This document shows, in pieces, positions 16,338-24,579 of a stretch of DNA of 64,000 bases. This DNA comes from UBA7239 sp035430165 (lineage in GTDB: Bacteria; Pseudomonadota; Gammaproteobacteria; Pseudomonadales; UBA7239). The notes under the pieces are model-generated. The model made no database searches. It worked only from the letters and a program-made list of their open reading frames with translations, and had not been told where the DNA came from. The translations under genes and the position numbers were made by a program. The first letter of the stretch is position 1, and each line of letters begins with the position of its first letter. The stretch lies in NCBI GenBank assembly GCA_035430165.1, contig DAOMGE010000009.1, positions 1-64,000 of the forward strand. Reading direction: 5' to 3'.

Positions 16338-17702
16338 ATGTTGACCGCTGCACGACCGTCTCACGGCACATGTTTGCAGCGTCTATGGGGCGAATTTCCC
16401 TTTCTGTGGACCTTGGGTGGCGTGCTTGCCATCCTGCTATTGCGCTCATGGCGAGATATTGTCTGGCCCACAGCAACTTTTGAAGACAGGATCAACCTGA
16501 TCTCGCTGTTCTTCAGCACTCACGACATAACCCTGGTCACCCGTAACTACAATGGTTATGCCTCTGTCTTCCCCGACTTTATTGCATGGCTACTGGCAGG
16601 TTTACCTGCCAGCTGGATTCCCTATGCATTCTCCTGCGCAGCAATGCTGGTTTGCGCTACCACCATGAGCCTGTTTGCCAGCCAGGCTTATCGCTGGCTG
16701 CTTGACGACGACAGGGCACGACAAGCGACATGCCTGCTCATGGCAGCACTGCCTTTGGGAACAAACAGTCTGGTGAGCAACCTCACCTACACCCAGTACA
16801 ACTTCCTGTTCATGCTTTTTCTGTTGCTGCTACAAAATCCGGCGCAATCGTGGCAAAAAAACCTGTTGGTCACGCCGTTCATCATCGCCTGTATTTTTTC
16901 CCACCCCGGCTCCATCCTGTGCCTGTTGCCTTGCTTGTTCATACTGGCCATTGCGCCCGTCCAGCGAAAATTTTTCACACTGTTCTTTATGGCAAGTGCC
17001 GTCATCTACAACATATTCCTTGTCGATAAAGCAGTACTCGACATGCTGACACCCGACTATATCCTGTTCCGGTTTTTTATTGCCTGTGCAGCTTTTATCG
17101 GCAGAGGCATACTGGAGCCGCTGATTGGCGCTAACGCGGCTGTTGCCCTTTTGCAGCAAGCCATGTTCCTGAAAGTCGCTGCTTTTTCCAGCATGGCCAT
17201 GCTGCTCATAACACTGTTTTTTGGCCTGCATTGCCTGATAAAAAAACAACTCGCGAATGCTGCTGTTATTGTCTTGTTTTATGGCGGCTTCCTGATTATT
17301 TTTGTCAGCATCCTCACGCGTCTGACAGGGTGGGGCTGGCAACAACACTTGTACGACGTTTCAAACCAGCGCTACATCTACGCCACTCGCCTCTGCACGT
17401 TAGTCAGTATCGCCTGCCTGCTTTACCCATTTATGCAACAACAATTTCTCAACCGTTACAGCAGGAGCTTTCTGTTTCTGCTGTTGACGGGATGCTTGTT
17501 GTACGCCAACACACTGGCATTCACCCTGTACCAGACCGACACCAGCAATTCGGAAAAACTTACGGCCTTCATGCGCAACATCCAGCAGGAAATTGACAGC
17601 GGCAATGTGGCCTGCCTGCAACACCAGGATTGCACACGGGTACTGGCCGATCCGGATCCCCGCTGGCCGATTACCCTGGACCTGAAAAACCGGCGACCCT
17701 GA
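16338..17702 (+). CDS. Polytopic inner-membrane protein of unknown function
   Basis: A 454-residue protein with about ten hydrophobic segments from residue 25 to 400 (for example LWTLGGVLAILLLRS, FLFMLFLLLL, FIIACIFSHPGSILCLLPCLFILAI, AAVIVLFYGGFLIIFVSIL, FLFLLLTGCLLYANTLAFTLY) and a short hydrophilic C-terminus. An acidic FEDRINLIS follows the first membrane segment, which recalls the first periplasmic loop of GT-C glycosyltransferases, but no signature is convincing. A second large membrane protein with similar layout lies at 56853-58592. It follows dolP by 36 bases and may share its transcript. No function is assigned. Confidence 0.75.
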   Translation: MLTAARPSHGTCLQRLWGEFPFLWTLGGVLAILLLRSWRDIVWPTATFEDRINLISLFFSTHDITLVTRNYNGYASVFPDFIAWLLAGLPASWIPYAFSCAAMLVCATTMSLFASQAYRWLLDDDRARQATCLLMAALPLGTNSLVSNLTYTQYNFLFMLFLLLLQNPAQSWQKNLLVTPFIIACIFSHPGSILCLLPCLFILAIAPVQRKFFTLFFMASAVIYNIFLVDKAVLDMLTPDYILFRFFIACAAFIGRGILEPLIGANAAVALLQQAMFLKVAAFSSMAMLLITLFFGLHCLIKKQLANAAVIVLFYGGFLIIFVSILTRLTGWGWQQHLYDVSNQRYIYATRLCTLVSIACLLYPFMQQQFLNRYSRSFLFLLLTGCLLYANTLAFTLYQTDTSNSEKLTAFMRNIQQEIDSGNVACLQHQDCTRVLADPDPRWPITLDLKNRRP

Positions 17703-17811
17703 TAGGTTTTGCTTACTGCCAGCAGCGGTTTTCCCTGTCGGGCTTATAGTAGAATCCGTTACCAAACCTGCATTCAAACGCTCTTTCCCTTGCACAATTA
17801 TCGAGGCATCC

Positions 17812-19452
17812 ATGGATTTCAATGTCGCCAGTATTTTTGAACGCGTCGCCAGCAACATCCCGGACAAGGAGGCAATTATTTGTGGCACTGATCGCCTGAC
17901 CTATGGCGAGTTTGATCGTCGTGCCAATCGGCTGGCACGCCATCTGGCCAGTATCGGCATCCGTAAGGGCGACCATGTTGCCATCTATGCTTACAACCGC
18001 CTGGAATGGGTTGAAGCCATGCTCGCCTGCTACAAACTCTCTGCCGTGCCCGTCAACGTCAATTACCGGTATGTGGAAGACGAGTTGCAATACTTGCTGA
18101 ACGATGCTGATGTTAAAGCCATCGTCTTCGAACGCCAGTTCGGACCCCTGCTCACGGCCATCAAGGATAAATTACCGGAACTACAGCACTACATTGCGAT
18201 AGAAGATGGCAGTGGCGCCGCGCTGGATAATTTGCATGCTGATGAATACGACACCGTAACCACAAAACAATCCGATGCCCCGCTCGACATCGCGCGCAGC
18301 GGTGATGACCTGTATGTACTGTACACCGGCGGCACCACCGGCATGCCGAAAGGCGTGGTATGGCGCCAGGAAGACGTGATCATGGCGCTCGGCGGCGGCC
18401 TCGACATGGGCACCGGCCAACCGATTGCCTCCGCTGAAGTGATGGCAGATCGCTGCATACAACCCAACGCGTTCAGCATGCGTTCCCTGCAACTGGCGCC
18501 CTTGATGCACGGTGCTGCGCAATGGGGTTTGTTGCGTGCGTTATTTGAAGGCGCAACGGTTGTGATGTCCGATAAAAAATCCTTTGATGCCGACCATGTA
18601 TGGCAACTCATTGGCAATGAAAAAGTGAATGTCATGCTGATCACAGGTGATGCCATGGCGCGACCTTTGATGGACGCACTGGTAGCGCGCGAGGCAACCG
18701 GCACACCGTATGACCTGTCATCGATGTTTGTTGTTGCCAGTTCCGCCGCCATTTTTTCACCCTCGCTGAAAGACGCGTTTACAGAAAAACTGCCAAACGT
18801 CCTGATCATGGATAACATCGGCGCCAGCGAAGTCGGTTACTGTGGTGCAGCCGTGCACAGCAAGGGCGGTGCAGATAAAGATGCCGGCGGCCCGCGCGTG
18901 GCGCCAGGCCCGGACACCATCCTGCTTGACGATGCCTTCAACGTTATCCCGATGAAAAGCGGGCAGGAAGGCTGGCTCGCACGCGGCGGCAATATTCCAC
19001 TCGCGTATTACAAGGATGAAGAAAAAACGCGCAAAACCTACATCATCGCCTCCGATGGCCGCCGCTATGCCATTCCCGGTGATCGCGCGCGCGCCAACGA
19101 AGACGGCACCATCACCCTGCTCGGTCGCGGTTCAGGTTGTATCAATTCCGGCGGCGAGAAAATTTTTCCGGAAGAAGTGGAAGGTGCAATCAAGGCACAT
19201 CCTGCAGTAGTCGATACACTTGTCGTTGGCACGCCGGATGAGCGTTTCGGAAGTTGCGTGACTGCGCTGGTGAGTATCCGGCCAGGATTTGCCGAGCCGA
19301 CACTGGAATCGATACAGGAAGCTTGCACGACGCAGATCGCACGCTACAAACTGCCGCGCCGTGTTTTTTTCGTTAACGAAATTGCACGCTCACCCAGTGG
19401 TAAACCGGATTACAAATGGGCGAAGGAAGAAGCACTGAAGCAGTTGGGGTGA
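17812..19452 (+). CDS. Acyl-CoA synthetase (AMP-forming, FadD-like)
   Basis: A 546-residue member of the adenylate-forming (ANL) superfamily that activates a carboxylic acid to its CoA thioester. The P-loop is LYVLYTGGTTGMPKGVVW (about 167-184); the adenylate-binding region includes DNIGASEVGYCG; the hinge and C-terminal region shows GRGSGCINSGGEKIFPEEVE and the catalytic-lysine segment SPSGKPDYKWAKEEA. The overall sequence resembles steroid or long-chain acyl synthetases of the FadD17/FadD19 type, but chain specificity cannot be read. It is followed by a cloverleaf-like repeat and a convergent LLM flavin enzyme. Confidence 0.9.
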   Translation: MDFNVASIFERVASNIPDKEAIICGTDRLTYGEFDRRANRLARHLASIGIRKGDHVAIYAYNRLEWVEAMLACYKLSAVPVNVNYRYVEDELQYLLNDADVKAIVFERQFGPLLTAIKDKLPELQHYIAIEDGSGAALDNLHADEYDTVTTKQSDAPLDIARSGDDLYVLYTGGTTGMPKGVVWRQEDVIMALGGGLDMGTGQPIASAEVMADRCIQPNAFSMRSLQLAPLMHGAAQWGLLRALFEGATVVMSDKKSFDADHVWQLIGNEKVNVMLITGDAMARPLMDALVAREATGTPYDLSSMFVVASSAAIFSPSLKDAFTEKLPNVLIMDNIGASEVGYCGAAVHSKGGADKDAGGPRVAPGPDTILLDDAFNVIPMKSGQEGWLARGGNIPLAYYKDEEKTRKTYIIASDGRRYAIPGDRARANEDGTITLLGRGSGCINSGGEKIFPEEVEGAIKAHPAVVDTLVVGTPDERFGSCVTALVSIRPGFAEPTLESIQEACTTQIARYKLPRRVFFVNEIARSPSGKPDYKWAKEEALKQLG

Positions 19453-19453
19453 A

Positions 19454-19555
19454 ATGACCCCTCCGGCGCTGCGCGCCACCTCCCCTATTGCATAGGGGAG
19501 GATATTTGTCTCCCCCTGAGCAGTAGGGGGAGTGCCCGAAGGGCGAGGGGGTCAT
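19454..19555. repeat. Cloverleaf-like repeat: four hairpins inside an outer stem
   Basis: An outer stem ATGACCCC (19454-19461)/GGGGTCAT (19548-19555) encloses four consecutive hairpins. They are GGCGC-TGC-GCGCC (19465-19477); CCTCCCCTAT-TGC-ATAGGGGAGG (19479-19501); CTCCCCCT/AGGGGGAG with a 7-base loop (19510-19532); and GCCC-GAA-GGGC (19534-19544). It fills the space between two convergent stop codons, and the stop of the minus-strand LLM gene lies inside its right arm. Elements with this outer GACCCC/GGGGTC stem and CCTCCCC hairpin recur as intergenic repeats in diverse bacteria. It may also act as a bidirectional terminator. Confidence 0.8.
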
Positions 19556-20436
19556 GTTTTATCACCGCACTTGGCAATAATGTTGTCCGCAAACCAGCGC
19601 AACATGCTGATTTTCTTTTCAATGGATTTGTCATCCGGCTCACCGGCATAGGTGTTGCGGAATCCGACGATACACTCTGTCACACCGATTTCTTCCAGTC
19701 TTTTCACACCATCAACGCTGAATGCATCGGCAGAGATAGCGTGAATTTCAAACGGCTTGTGATCTGTGCCGAATTCTTTACGGAATGCATGTAGCTTTTC
19801 GATCAAAGGTTTCAGCGTGTCATACGTGCCGCCAGCATGAATCCAGCCATCACCAATTCGTGCGGCGCGTTTCAAGGCCACATCGGCATGACCGCCGAGC
19901 AAGATCGGCACCGGTTTATCGGGTACCGGACAGATTTTTGATGCCGGAATCTGATAGTTGGGTGTGTCATGTCCGTAATATTCGCCTGTCATGAGACCGC
20001 GAATAATCGCAATCATTTCATCCATGCGCGGACCGCGACTGTCCCAGCGTTCGCCGCAAATCTGGAAATCCTCGATCCATGGTGAAATCCCCACACCCAA
20101 CGCAAAACGGTTGTGCGACAGGCAGGCGACGGTAGCGGTTTGCTTGGCAACCAGGACCGGATTGCGGATGGGCAGTTTCACCACACTGGTGGTGAAGCGG
20201 ATGCGTTCGGTTACTGCGGCGAGCCATGGAATGGCACTGAATGGCTCCAGGAATGGTGTACCTTCCAGAAAGTTGCGTGAGCCATCTTCGTTATATGGAT
20301 ATTTGGTATCGGCGATCTGCGGGTAGCAGATACTGTCCGGGAACGTGAAGCCGTGATAACCCAGTTCCTCCACTGCTTTTGCCTGCGGGATGTAGTGGTC
20401 GGTCTGGCACATGGTGGCATGAAATGTAAAACGCAT
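19552..20436 (-). CDS. LLM-class flavin-dependent (F420-type) oxidoreductase
   Basis: A 294-residue luciferase-like monooxygenase fold protein. It opens MRFTFHATMCQTDHYIPQAKAVEELGYHGFTFPDS and carries the family segments VVKLPIRNPVLVAKQTATVACLSHNRFALGVGISPW, PVPILLGGHADVALKRAARIGDGW and MDEMIAIIRGLMTGEY. The pattern fits the subgroup often annotated F420-dependent. No F420 biosynthesis gene is present in the window, so FMN remains possible. Its stop codon is supplied by the cloverleaf repeat that separates it from the acyl-CoA synthetase. A second deazaflavin-type protein lies at 56408-56872. Substrate unknown. Confidence 0.86.
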   Translation of the reverse strand: MRFTFHATMCQTDHYIPQAKAVEELGYHGFTFPDSICYPQIADTKYPYNEDGSRNFLEGTPFLEPFSAIPWLAAVTERIRFTTSVVKLPIRNPVLVAKQTATVACLSHNRFALGVGISPWIEDFQICGERWDSRGPRMDEMIAIIRGLMTGEYYGHDTPNYQIPASKICPVPDKPVPILLGGHADVALKRAARIGDGWIHAGGTYDTLKPLIEKLHAFRKEFGTDHKPFEIHAISADAFSVDGVKRLEEIGVTECIVGFRNTYAGEPDDKSIEKKISMLRWFADNIIAKCGDKT

Positions 20437-20516
20437 GATGAAGTTACCCGGCTGTTGCTGTTTGTCTTGCGAGCTTACTGCACGACGCGCGCAGCGTTAA
20501 TAGGTATAAATTGAAG

Positions 20517-21296
20517 TCAGCCCAAGGCAAGTCCATCCAGCTTCCTGGCGTTATCGCGCAAATGCACAGGATTGATCGTGCCGACGACCGCACTGCTGGC
20601 ACCGCCGTGAGAAAAAATCAGTGACAGCGCTTCCGCTACAGCATCACCCTCGCATAAATGACCGCTGGCAAACGCTTTCTTTATCAGGACACCTTTCTGG
20701 TGCTCACGACAATAATCGAGCACAGCGAGATCTGCCTGTTCTTGCAGGTTATACGTCACCATCACCACATCCGATTTTTCTGCTGCCCGCAATCCACCTT
20801 CTACGGTTTTGGTCGACATACCGAATGCGCGTATCCATCCCTGTTTTTTCATATCGGCCAGCGTTTCCAGTGCGCCCGTATTTTGCAGGATATCGAGATC
20901 ATTGCCGTCTGAATGCACAAGAACCATATCGATATAATCTGTTTTCAATCGCCGCATACTGCGCTCGACACTCAGGCGCGTATGCGCCGGGGAAAAATCA
21001 AACGTCGACTGGCCATCGATAAATTCCTCTCCGGTCTTGCTGCAAACCAGCCATTGTTTGCGATCGGCTGCCAGCAATTTGCCAAGACGTTCTTCGCTGT
21101 TGCCATACGCAGGTGCGGTATCCAGCACATTCATACCCAGATCACGCGCCAGATCCAGCAATTGGCGCGCTTCATGATCATCCGGTATGCGAAATGACTG
21201 CGGATATTTCACGCCCTCATTACGGCCGAGCTTTACTGTACCGAAACCCAGCGCACTGACCTGCATGCCGGTTTTACCGAGTGGTCGATAGAACAT
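20517..21296 (-). CDS. Aldo/keto reductase
   Basis: A 259-residue AKR-superfamily NADPH-dependent oxidoreductase starting MFYRPLGKTGMQVSALGFGTVKLGR. The catalytic tetrad is recognisable: Asp and Tyr in NVLDTAPAYGNSEERLG, Lys in WLVCSKTGEE and His in DMVLVHSDGND; the cofactor end shows SSAVVGTINPVHLRDN. ATG 21296 lies inside the 3' end of the upstream FAD-oxidoreductase gene (23-base overlap), which implies coupling. A longer frame to 21341 adds residues unrelated to the family. It lacks the final helix of larger AKRs, as in the compact bacterial subgroup. Substrate unknown. Confidence 0.9.
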   Translation of the reverse strand: MFYRPLGKTGMQVSALGFGTVKLGRNEGVKYPQSFRIPDDHEARQLLDLARDLGMNVLDTAPAYGNSEERLGKLLAADRKQWLVCSKTGEEFIDGQSTFDFSPAHTRLSVERSMRRLKTDYIDMVLVHSDGNDLDILQNTGALETLADMKKQGWIRAFGMSTKTVEGGLRAAEKSDVVMVTYNLQEQADLAVLDYCREHQKGVLIKKAFASGHLCEGDAVAEALSLIFSHGGASSAVVGTINPVHLRDNARKLDGLALG

Positions 21297-22545
21297 CGTC
21301 ACCTCCGGTAAACATTGCCGACTGCCACGGCGCGGGTGCAATCGCTGTCATCAGTGGCAACACATGTTCGGGGGAATCCCCGAAACGCGGCTTGATCTGT
21401 TGCTTGCCAAGATAATCCATCAACAAGTTCCCGAGATTCGGCACCAGTGTCAGCTTGGTTGGCCAGGCAACAACACAACGCACCAGATCATCACAGGCAG
21501 ACAACCAGGCGTTATCCGGTCGCAACAAACCGGGTTGTGCCGGCTCAGCGCGATCCACGCGCAATGTCGCCCATGCCGCATCTTGCCAGTCAATCCATGA
21601 AAACAATTCACCGAGTTCTTTTTTTGCACGCTGGATCAAGGCATCCGGCGATAAATCCACGCCCTCTTCTGCCAACTGTCCGCCGAGATACCAGACCGTA
21701 TCCGCTTCACCTGCATGTATCGACGTGACATGTGGCGCAATAACATGCGAAGAAATCGTCAAACGCGGCTTGCTGTCTGTGCCCACACAATGCGCATACA
21801 AGGCAGGCAGGTTTTTCTTGCGCACCATCACCTGATGCAGCGGGCGCAACTGCATCGCAGGTGATTTGACAGCGAGTTGCTGCAGCAATGCCCCATTACC
21901 CTTGCCTGCAGAAAAAACACACAACTGACTGTCAATATGCACAAGACCGTGTTTTTTCCTGATGACGATGGTCGCACCGCCAGCGTTTTTTTGTACGGTC
22001 ATTGCTTGCTGGTCAATTGCAAAAATCCGGTGCTGGTGCGGTTTGCGCAAGGTTTCCAGCAAAGACGGCGTATCGATAACGCGATCAACCAGTTTGTAGA
22101 GTGACCCTTTGAAAGCCGGATGCCTGAACGCTGCAGGATAATCCGGTTTTTTCAATGCATGGACGCGGCCACGCAATGCCTTGCTAGCAAGGAATGTTGT
22201 TACTTTTGACACCGCGCTCCGGGATGACCACATATAAAAGTGATCGCTCAGCAAGGTTGTCCCGCGCAAATCGACATCACCTTCGCCTGTCATGCAGTGT
22301 CTCCAGTGCGCAGGCATATCAGCAATCGCTTCTGACGCACCAGACAACGCACCGCCAAGCGTGTATTTGACACCACCGTGGATCATGCCTTGCGATGCAA
22401 CCGTCTGCCCGCTGCCCAATGCATGGCTTTCAAACAACACCGCGTTATAACCGGCATTCACTGCGCGATGCAGCATCCACAGGCCAGCAATACCGCCACC
22501 GATGATGGCGATATCCACATTCAACACAACGGGTTCTGCAGTCAT
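21274..22545 (-). CDS. FAD-dependent oxidoreductase (DAO/glycerol-3-phosphate dehydrogenase-like fold)
   Basis: A 423-residue flavoprotein. The N-terminal Rossmann motif NVDIAIIGGGIAGLWMLHRAVNAGYNAVLFE (about residues 9-39) binds FAD, followed by the DAO-type segment GSGQTVASQGMIHGGVKYTLGG. Late motifs are SIHAGEADTVWYLGGQLAEEGVD and a region about the final active-site loop, LVRCVVAWPTKLTLVPNLGN. It resembles GlpD/L2HGDH-type dehydrogenases but has no feature that sets the substrate. ATG 22545 follows GGAG-type sequence, and a frame to 22611 is not supported by homology. It overlaps the aldo/keto reductase gene downstream and is divergent from waaA. Confidence 0.85.
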   Translation of the reverse strand: MTAEPVVLNVDIAIIGGGIAGLWMLHRAVNAGYNAVLFESHALGSGQTVASQGMIHGGVKYTLGGALSGASEAIADMPAHWRHCMTGEGDVDLRGTTLLSDHFYMWSSRSAVSKVTTFLASKALRGRVHALKKPDYPAAFRHPAFKGSLYKLVDRVIDTPSLLETLRKPHQHRIFAIDQQAMTVQKNAGGATIVIRKKHGLVHIDSQLCVFSAGKGNGALLQQLAVKSPAMQLRPLHQVMVRKKNLPALYAHCVGTDSKPRLTISSHVIAPHVTSIHAGEADTVWYLGGQLAEEGVDLSPDALIQRAKKELGELFSWIDWQDAAWATLRVDRAEPAQPGLLRPDNAWLSACDDLVRCVVAWPTKLTLVPNLGNLLMDYLGKQQIKPRFGDSPEHVLPLMTAIAPAPWQSAMFTGGDDVLSTTR

Positions 22546-22661
22546 TCCGGGCTGTCTCCGGGCAATCACGCCCACGGCGGCATTATAGCGTTTGATAGCA
22601 GCGGCCCGCATCGCTATGCTGCTGTTTCATACCAAGTGAATACCGGCACACGCAGCACACC

Positions 22662-23969
22662 ATGTCCACGCCACACCTGCTTTACAGTTTGCTCTACGCC
22701 GTGCTGATGCCTGTGATACTGCTGCGTCTGTTGTGGCGATCACGCCTGGCACCGGCCTACCGACAGCGCTGGCTGGAACGATTCGGTATTTTCACTGCAC
22801 CTGCACTCGACAAAGAAAAACCGGTCATCTGGTTACACGCGGTTTCTGTCGGCGAAACACTCGCAGCAGTACCGCTGGTAAAACGGCTGCAAGAAAGGCA
22901 TCCCGACTGGCAATGGGTGGTCACGACCACCACCCCCACCGGTTCCGAACGCGCTCGCGCCACATTGGGCAATAGTGCTTTTCATGTGTACGCAGCTTAC
23001 GATTTGCCTGTTTTCCTCAACAATTTCCTGTCGCGTGTCCATCCATCACTTTGCATCATCATGGAAACCGAGTTGTGGCCGAATATGCTGCGTGCATGCA
23101 CTGTTCACAAGATTCCGGTACTGATTGCCAATGCGCGGCTTTCTGAAAACTCAGCGCGCGGCTACAAGAAAATTGCGCCATTGACACGCCGCATGCTCGG
23201 CGATGTCTCATGTCTCGCCGCACAACAATCCGCAGACGCACAACGTTTTTTGCAACTGGGAATGGCGCCTGAAAGAATGCACATCACGGGATCTATCAAA
23301 TTCGATCTCGACATCAATCCGTCTGTAAAAGAAAAAGCAGCAGTCTTGCGCGAACAGTGGTCATGTGGTGAAACTCGCAAAGTCTGGCTCGTCGCCAGTA
23401 CGCATCCCGGTGAAGACGAGATAATTCTCGAGGCTTTTGCCGATCTGAAAAAAAGCTTTCCTGACTTGTTGCTGGTATTGGTGCCACGCCATCCAGAGCG
23501 ATTTCATGCAGTGACGCGACAATGCCTACAGGCAAACTGGAATGTGTTGACACGCAGCAGTCACGCAATAGTAGATGCAAATACCGATATTGTGGTTGGC
23601 GATTCCATGGGTGAACTGCTGGTGTTCTATGGCACTGCAGATATGGCTTTTGTCGGTGGCAGCCTGGTGCCTGTCGGCGGACACAACCTGATTGAACCTG
23701 CCGCCTGGGCGTGTCCGTTTGTCAGCGGCCCGCACCTTTTTAATTTTTCGGAAATTGCACGTTTATTGCAGGATGACAATGCAGTGGCTATTGCCAGTGA
23801 TAGCAAGGCAATTGCAGAATGCCTGTCGGGGTGGTTGCACGATGATGCAGCACGCAAAAATGCCGGACTGCGCGCAAGGCAGATTGTCGATGCCAATCGC
23901 GGTGCGCTGCATAAACTTGTCATCCTGATTGAGCAGACCCTTGTTGGACAAGTCATAACCCGAGACTGA
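22662..23969 (+). CDS. waaA: WaaA (KdtA), Kdo transferase
   Basis: A 435-residue GT30 glycosyltransferase that adds Kdo from CMP-Kdo to lipid IVA at the inner membrane, the first committed step of LPS core assembly. It has an N-terminal membrane anchor (LLYSLLYAVLMPVILLRLLWRS), the family's acceptor motif WLHAVSVGETLAAVPLV, the METELWPN segment (about residues 128-136), the linker LVASTHPGEDEIIL, and the donor-site motif AFVGGSLVPVGGHNLIEPAAW. Length is as expected (E. coli 425). nsrR begins four bases after its stop. Confidence 0.96.
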   Translation: MSTPHLLYSLLYAVLMPVILLRLLWRSRLAPAYRQRWLERFGIFTAPALDKEKPVIWLHAVSVGETLAAVPLVKRLQERHPDWQWVVTTTTPTGSERARATLGNSAFHVYAAYDLPVFLNNFLSRVHPSLCIIMETELWPNMLRACTVHKIPVLIANARLSENSARGYKKIAPLTRRMLGDVSCLAAQQSADAQRFLQLGMAPERMHITGSIKFDLDINPSVKEKAAVLREQWSCGETRKVWLVASTHPGEDEIILEAFADLKKSFPDLLLVLVPRHPERFHAVTRQCLQANWNVLTRSSHAIVDANTDIVVGDSMGELLVFYGTADMAFVGGSLVPVGGHNLIEPAAWACPFVSGPHLFNFSEIARLLQDDNAVAIASDSKAIAECLSGWLHDDAARKNAGLRARQIVDANRGALHKLVILIEQTLVGQVITRD

Positions 23970-23973
23970 CACC

Positions 23974-24435
23974 ATGCAACTTAGCCGTTTTACTGATTAT
24001 TCCGTACGCGTGCTCATCTACGCCGCCATGTTTCCGGACAGACTGGTGACACTGCACGAAATTTCCGGTTTTTACGATATTTCTCTCGCACACTTGCGCA
24101 AGGTTGTACACCTGCTCGGCAAACTCGGCTACCTGAAAACCTTTCGTGGCAAACACGGCGGTGTGCGCCTGCAACGCAATCCTGCCGAAATCAATATCGG
24201 GAAGATGGTAGGTGAATGCGAGGGACGCGACCACCTGATTGACTGCGTCGGTTTGCAATGTGTTGTATTACCCGCCTGTGGCCTGCCCGGTGTATTGAAG
24301 CGTGCGCAGCAGTCCTTCTACGCGGAACTGGAAAAATACACGCTGGCTGACGTCATCGTCCGCGAGCGTATACCCCGGGTAATCGAGGCATCTGCCGCAC
24401 ATCACGCCCGCAAGCACCTGATCGGCAAAGGCTGA
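23974..24435 (+). CDS. nsrR: NsrR, nitric-oxide-sensing Rrf2-family repressor
   Basis: A 153-residue Rrf2-type regulator with an N-terminal winged helix (MQLSRFTDYSVRVLIYAA; LAHLRKVVHLLGKLGYL; RGKHGGVRL). The Fe-S ligand cysteines fall at residues 91, 96 and 102 (CVGLQCVVLPAC), the same positions as in E. coli NsrR. In characterised NsrR the cluster reacts with nitric oxide and releases DNA. The gene is directly upstream of hcp, a typical NsrR target, and an 11-1-11 inverted repeat lies between them at 24519-24541. Translation follows waaA after four bases, so it may also be read through from waaA. Confidence 0.93.
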   Translation: MQLSRFTDYSVRVLIYAAMFPDRLVTLHEISGFYDISLAHLRKVVHLLGKLGYLKTFRGKHGGVRLQRNPAEINIGKMVGECEGRDHLIDCVGLQCVVLPACGLPGVLKRAQQSFYAELEKYTLADVIVRERIPRVIEASAAHHARKHLIGKG

Positions 24436-24518
24436 ACCCTTCTCGATAACCGGCAGGATTGCCGTCGAAAATTAATCTGTATCAACAAAATCCCAATCTC
24501 TCCCTGACAACACTCGAA

Positions 24519-24541
24519 AAGATTTATTTTTTATATATCTT
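24519..24541. promoter_or_regulatory. NsrR-type operator upstream of hcp
   Basis: An imperfect 11-1-11 inverted repeat: left half AAGATTTATTT, one central T, right half TTATATATCTT. Eight of eleven positions are paired, with the outer AAGAT/ATCTT arms perfect. This is the spacing and core of the gammaproteobacterial NsrR site. It lies 38 bases before the hcp start codon, where a bound repressor would block transcription. Confidence 0.78.
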
Positions 24542-24579
24542 TAATCCTGAGTCCCCAAACACCTCAGGAGAGCAATACG

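Noticed and set aside
19454..19555. tRNA or tmRNA gene
   Set aside because: The cloverleaf-like layout lacks a T-loop GTTC, an anticodon arm of the right size and a CCA-ready acceptor stem.
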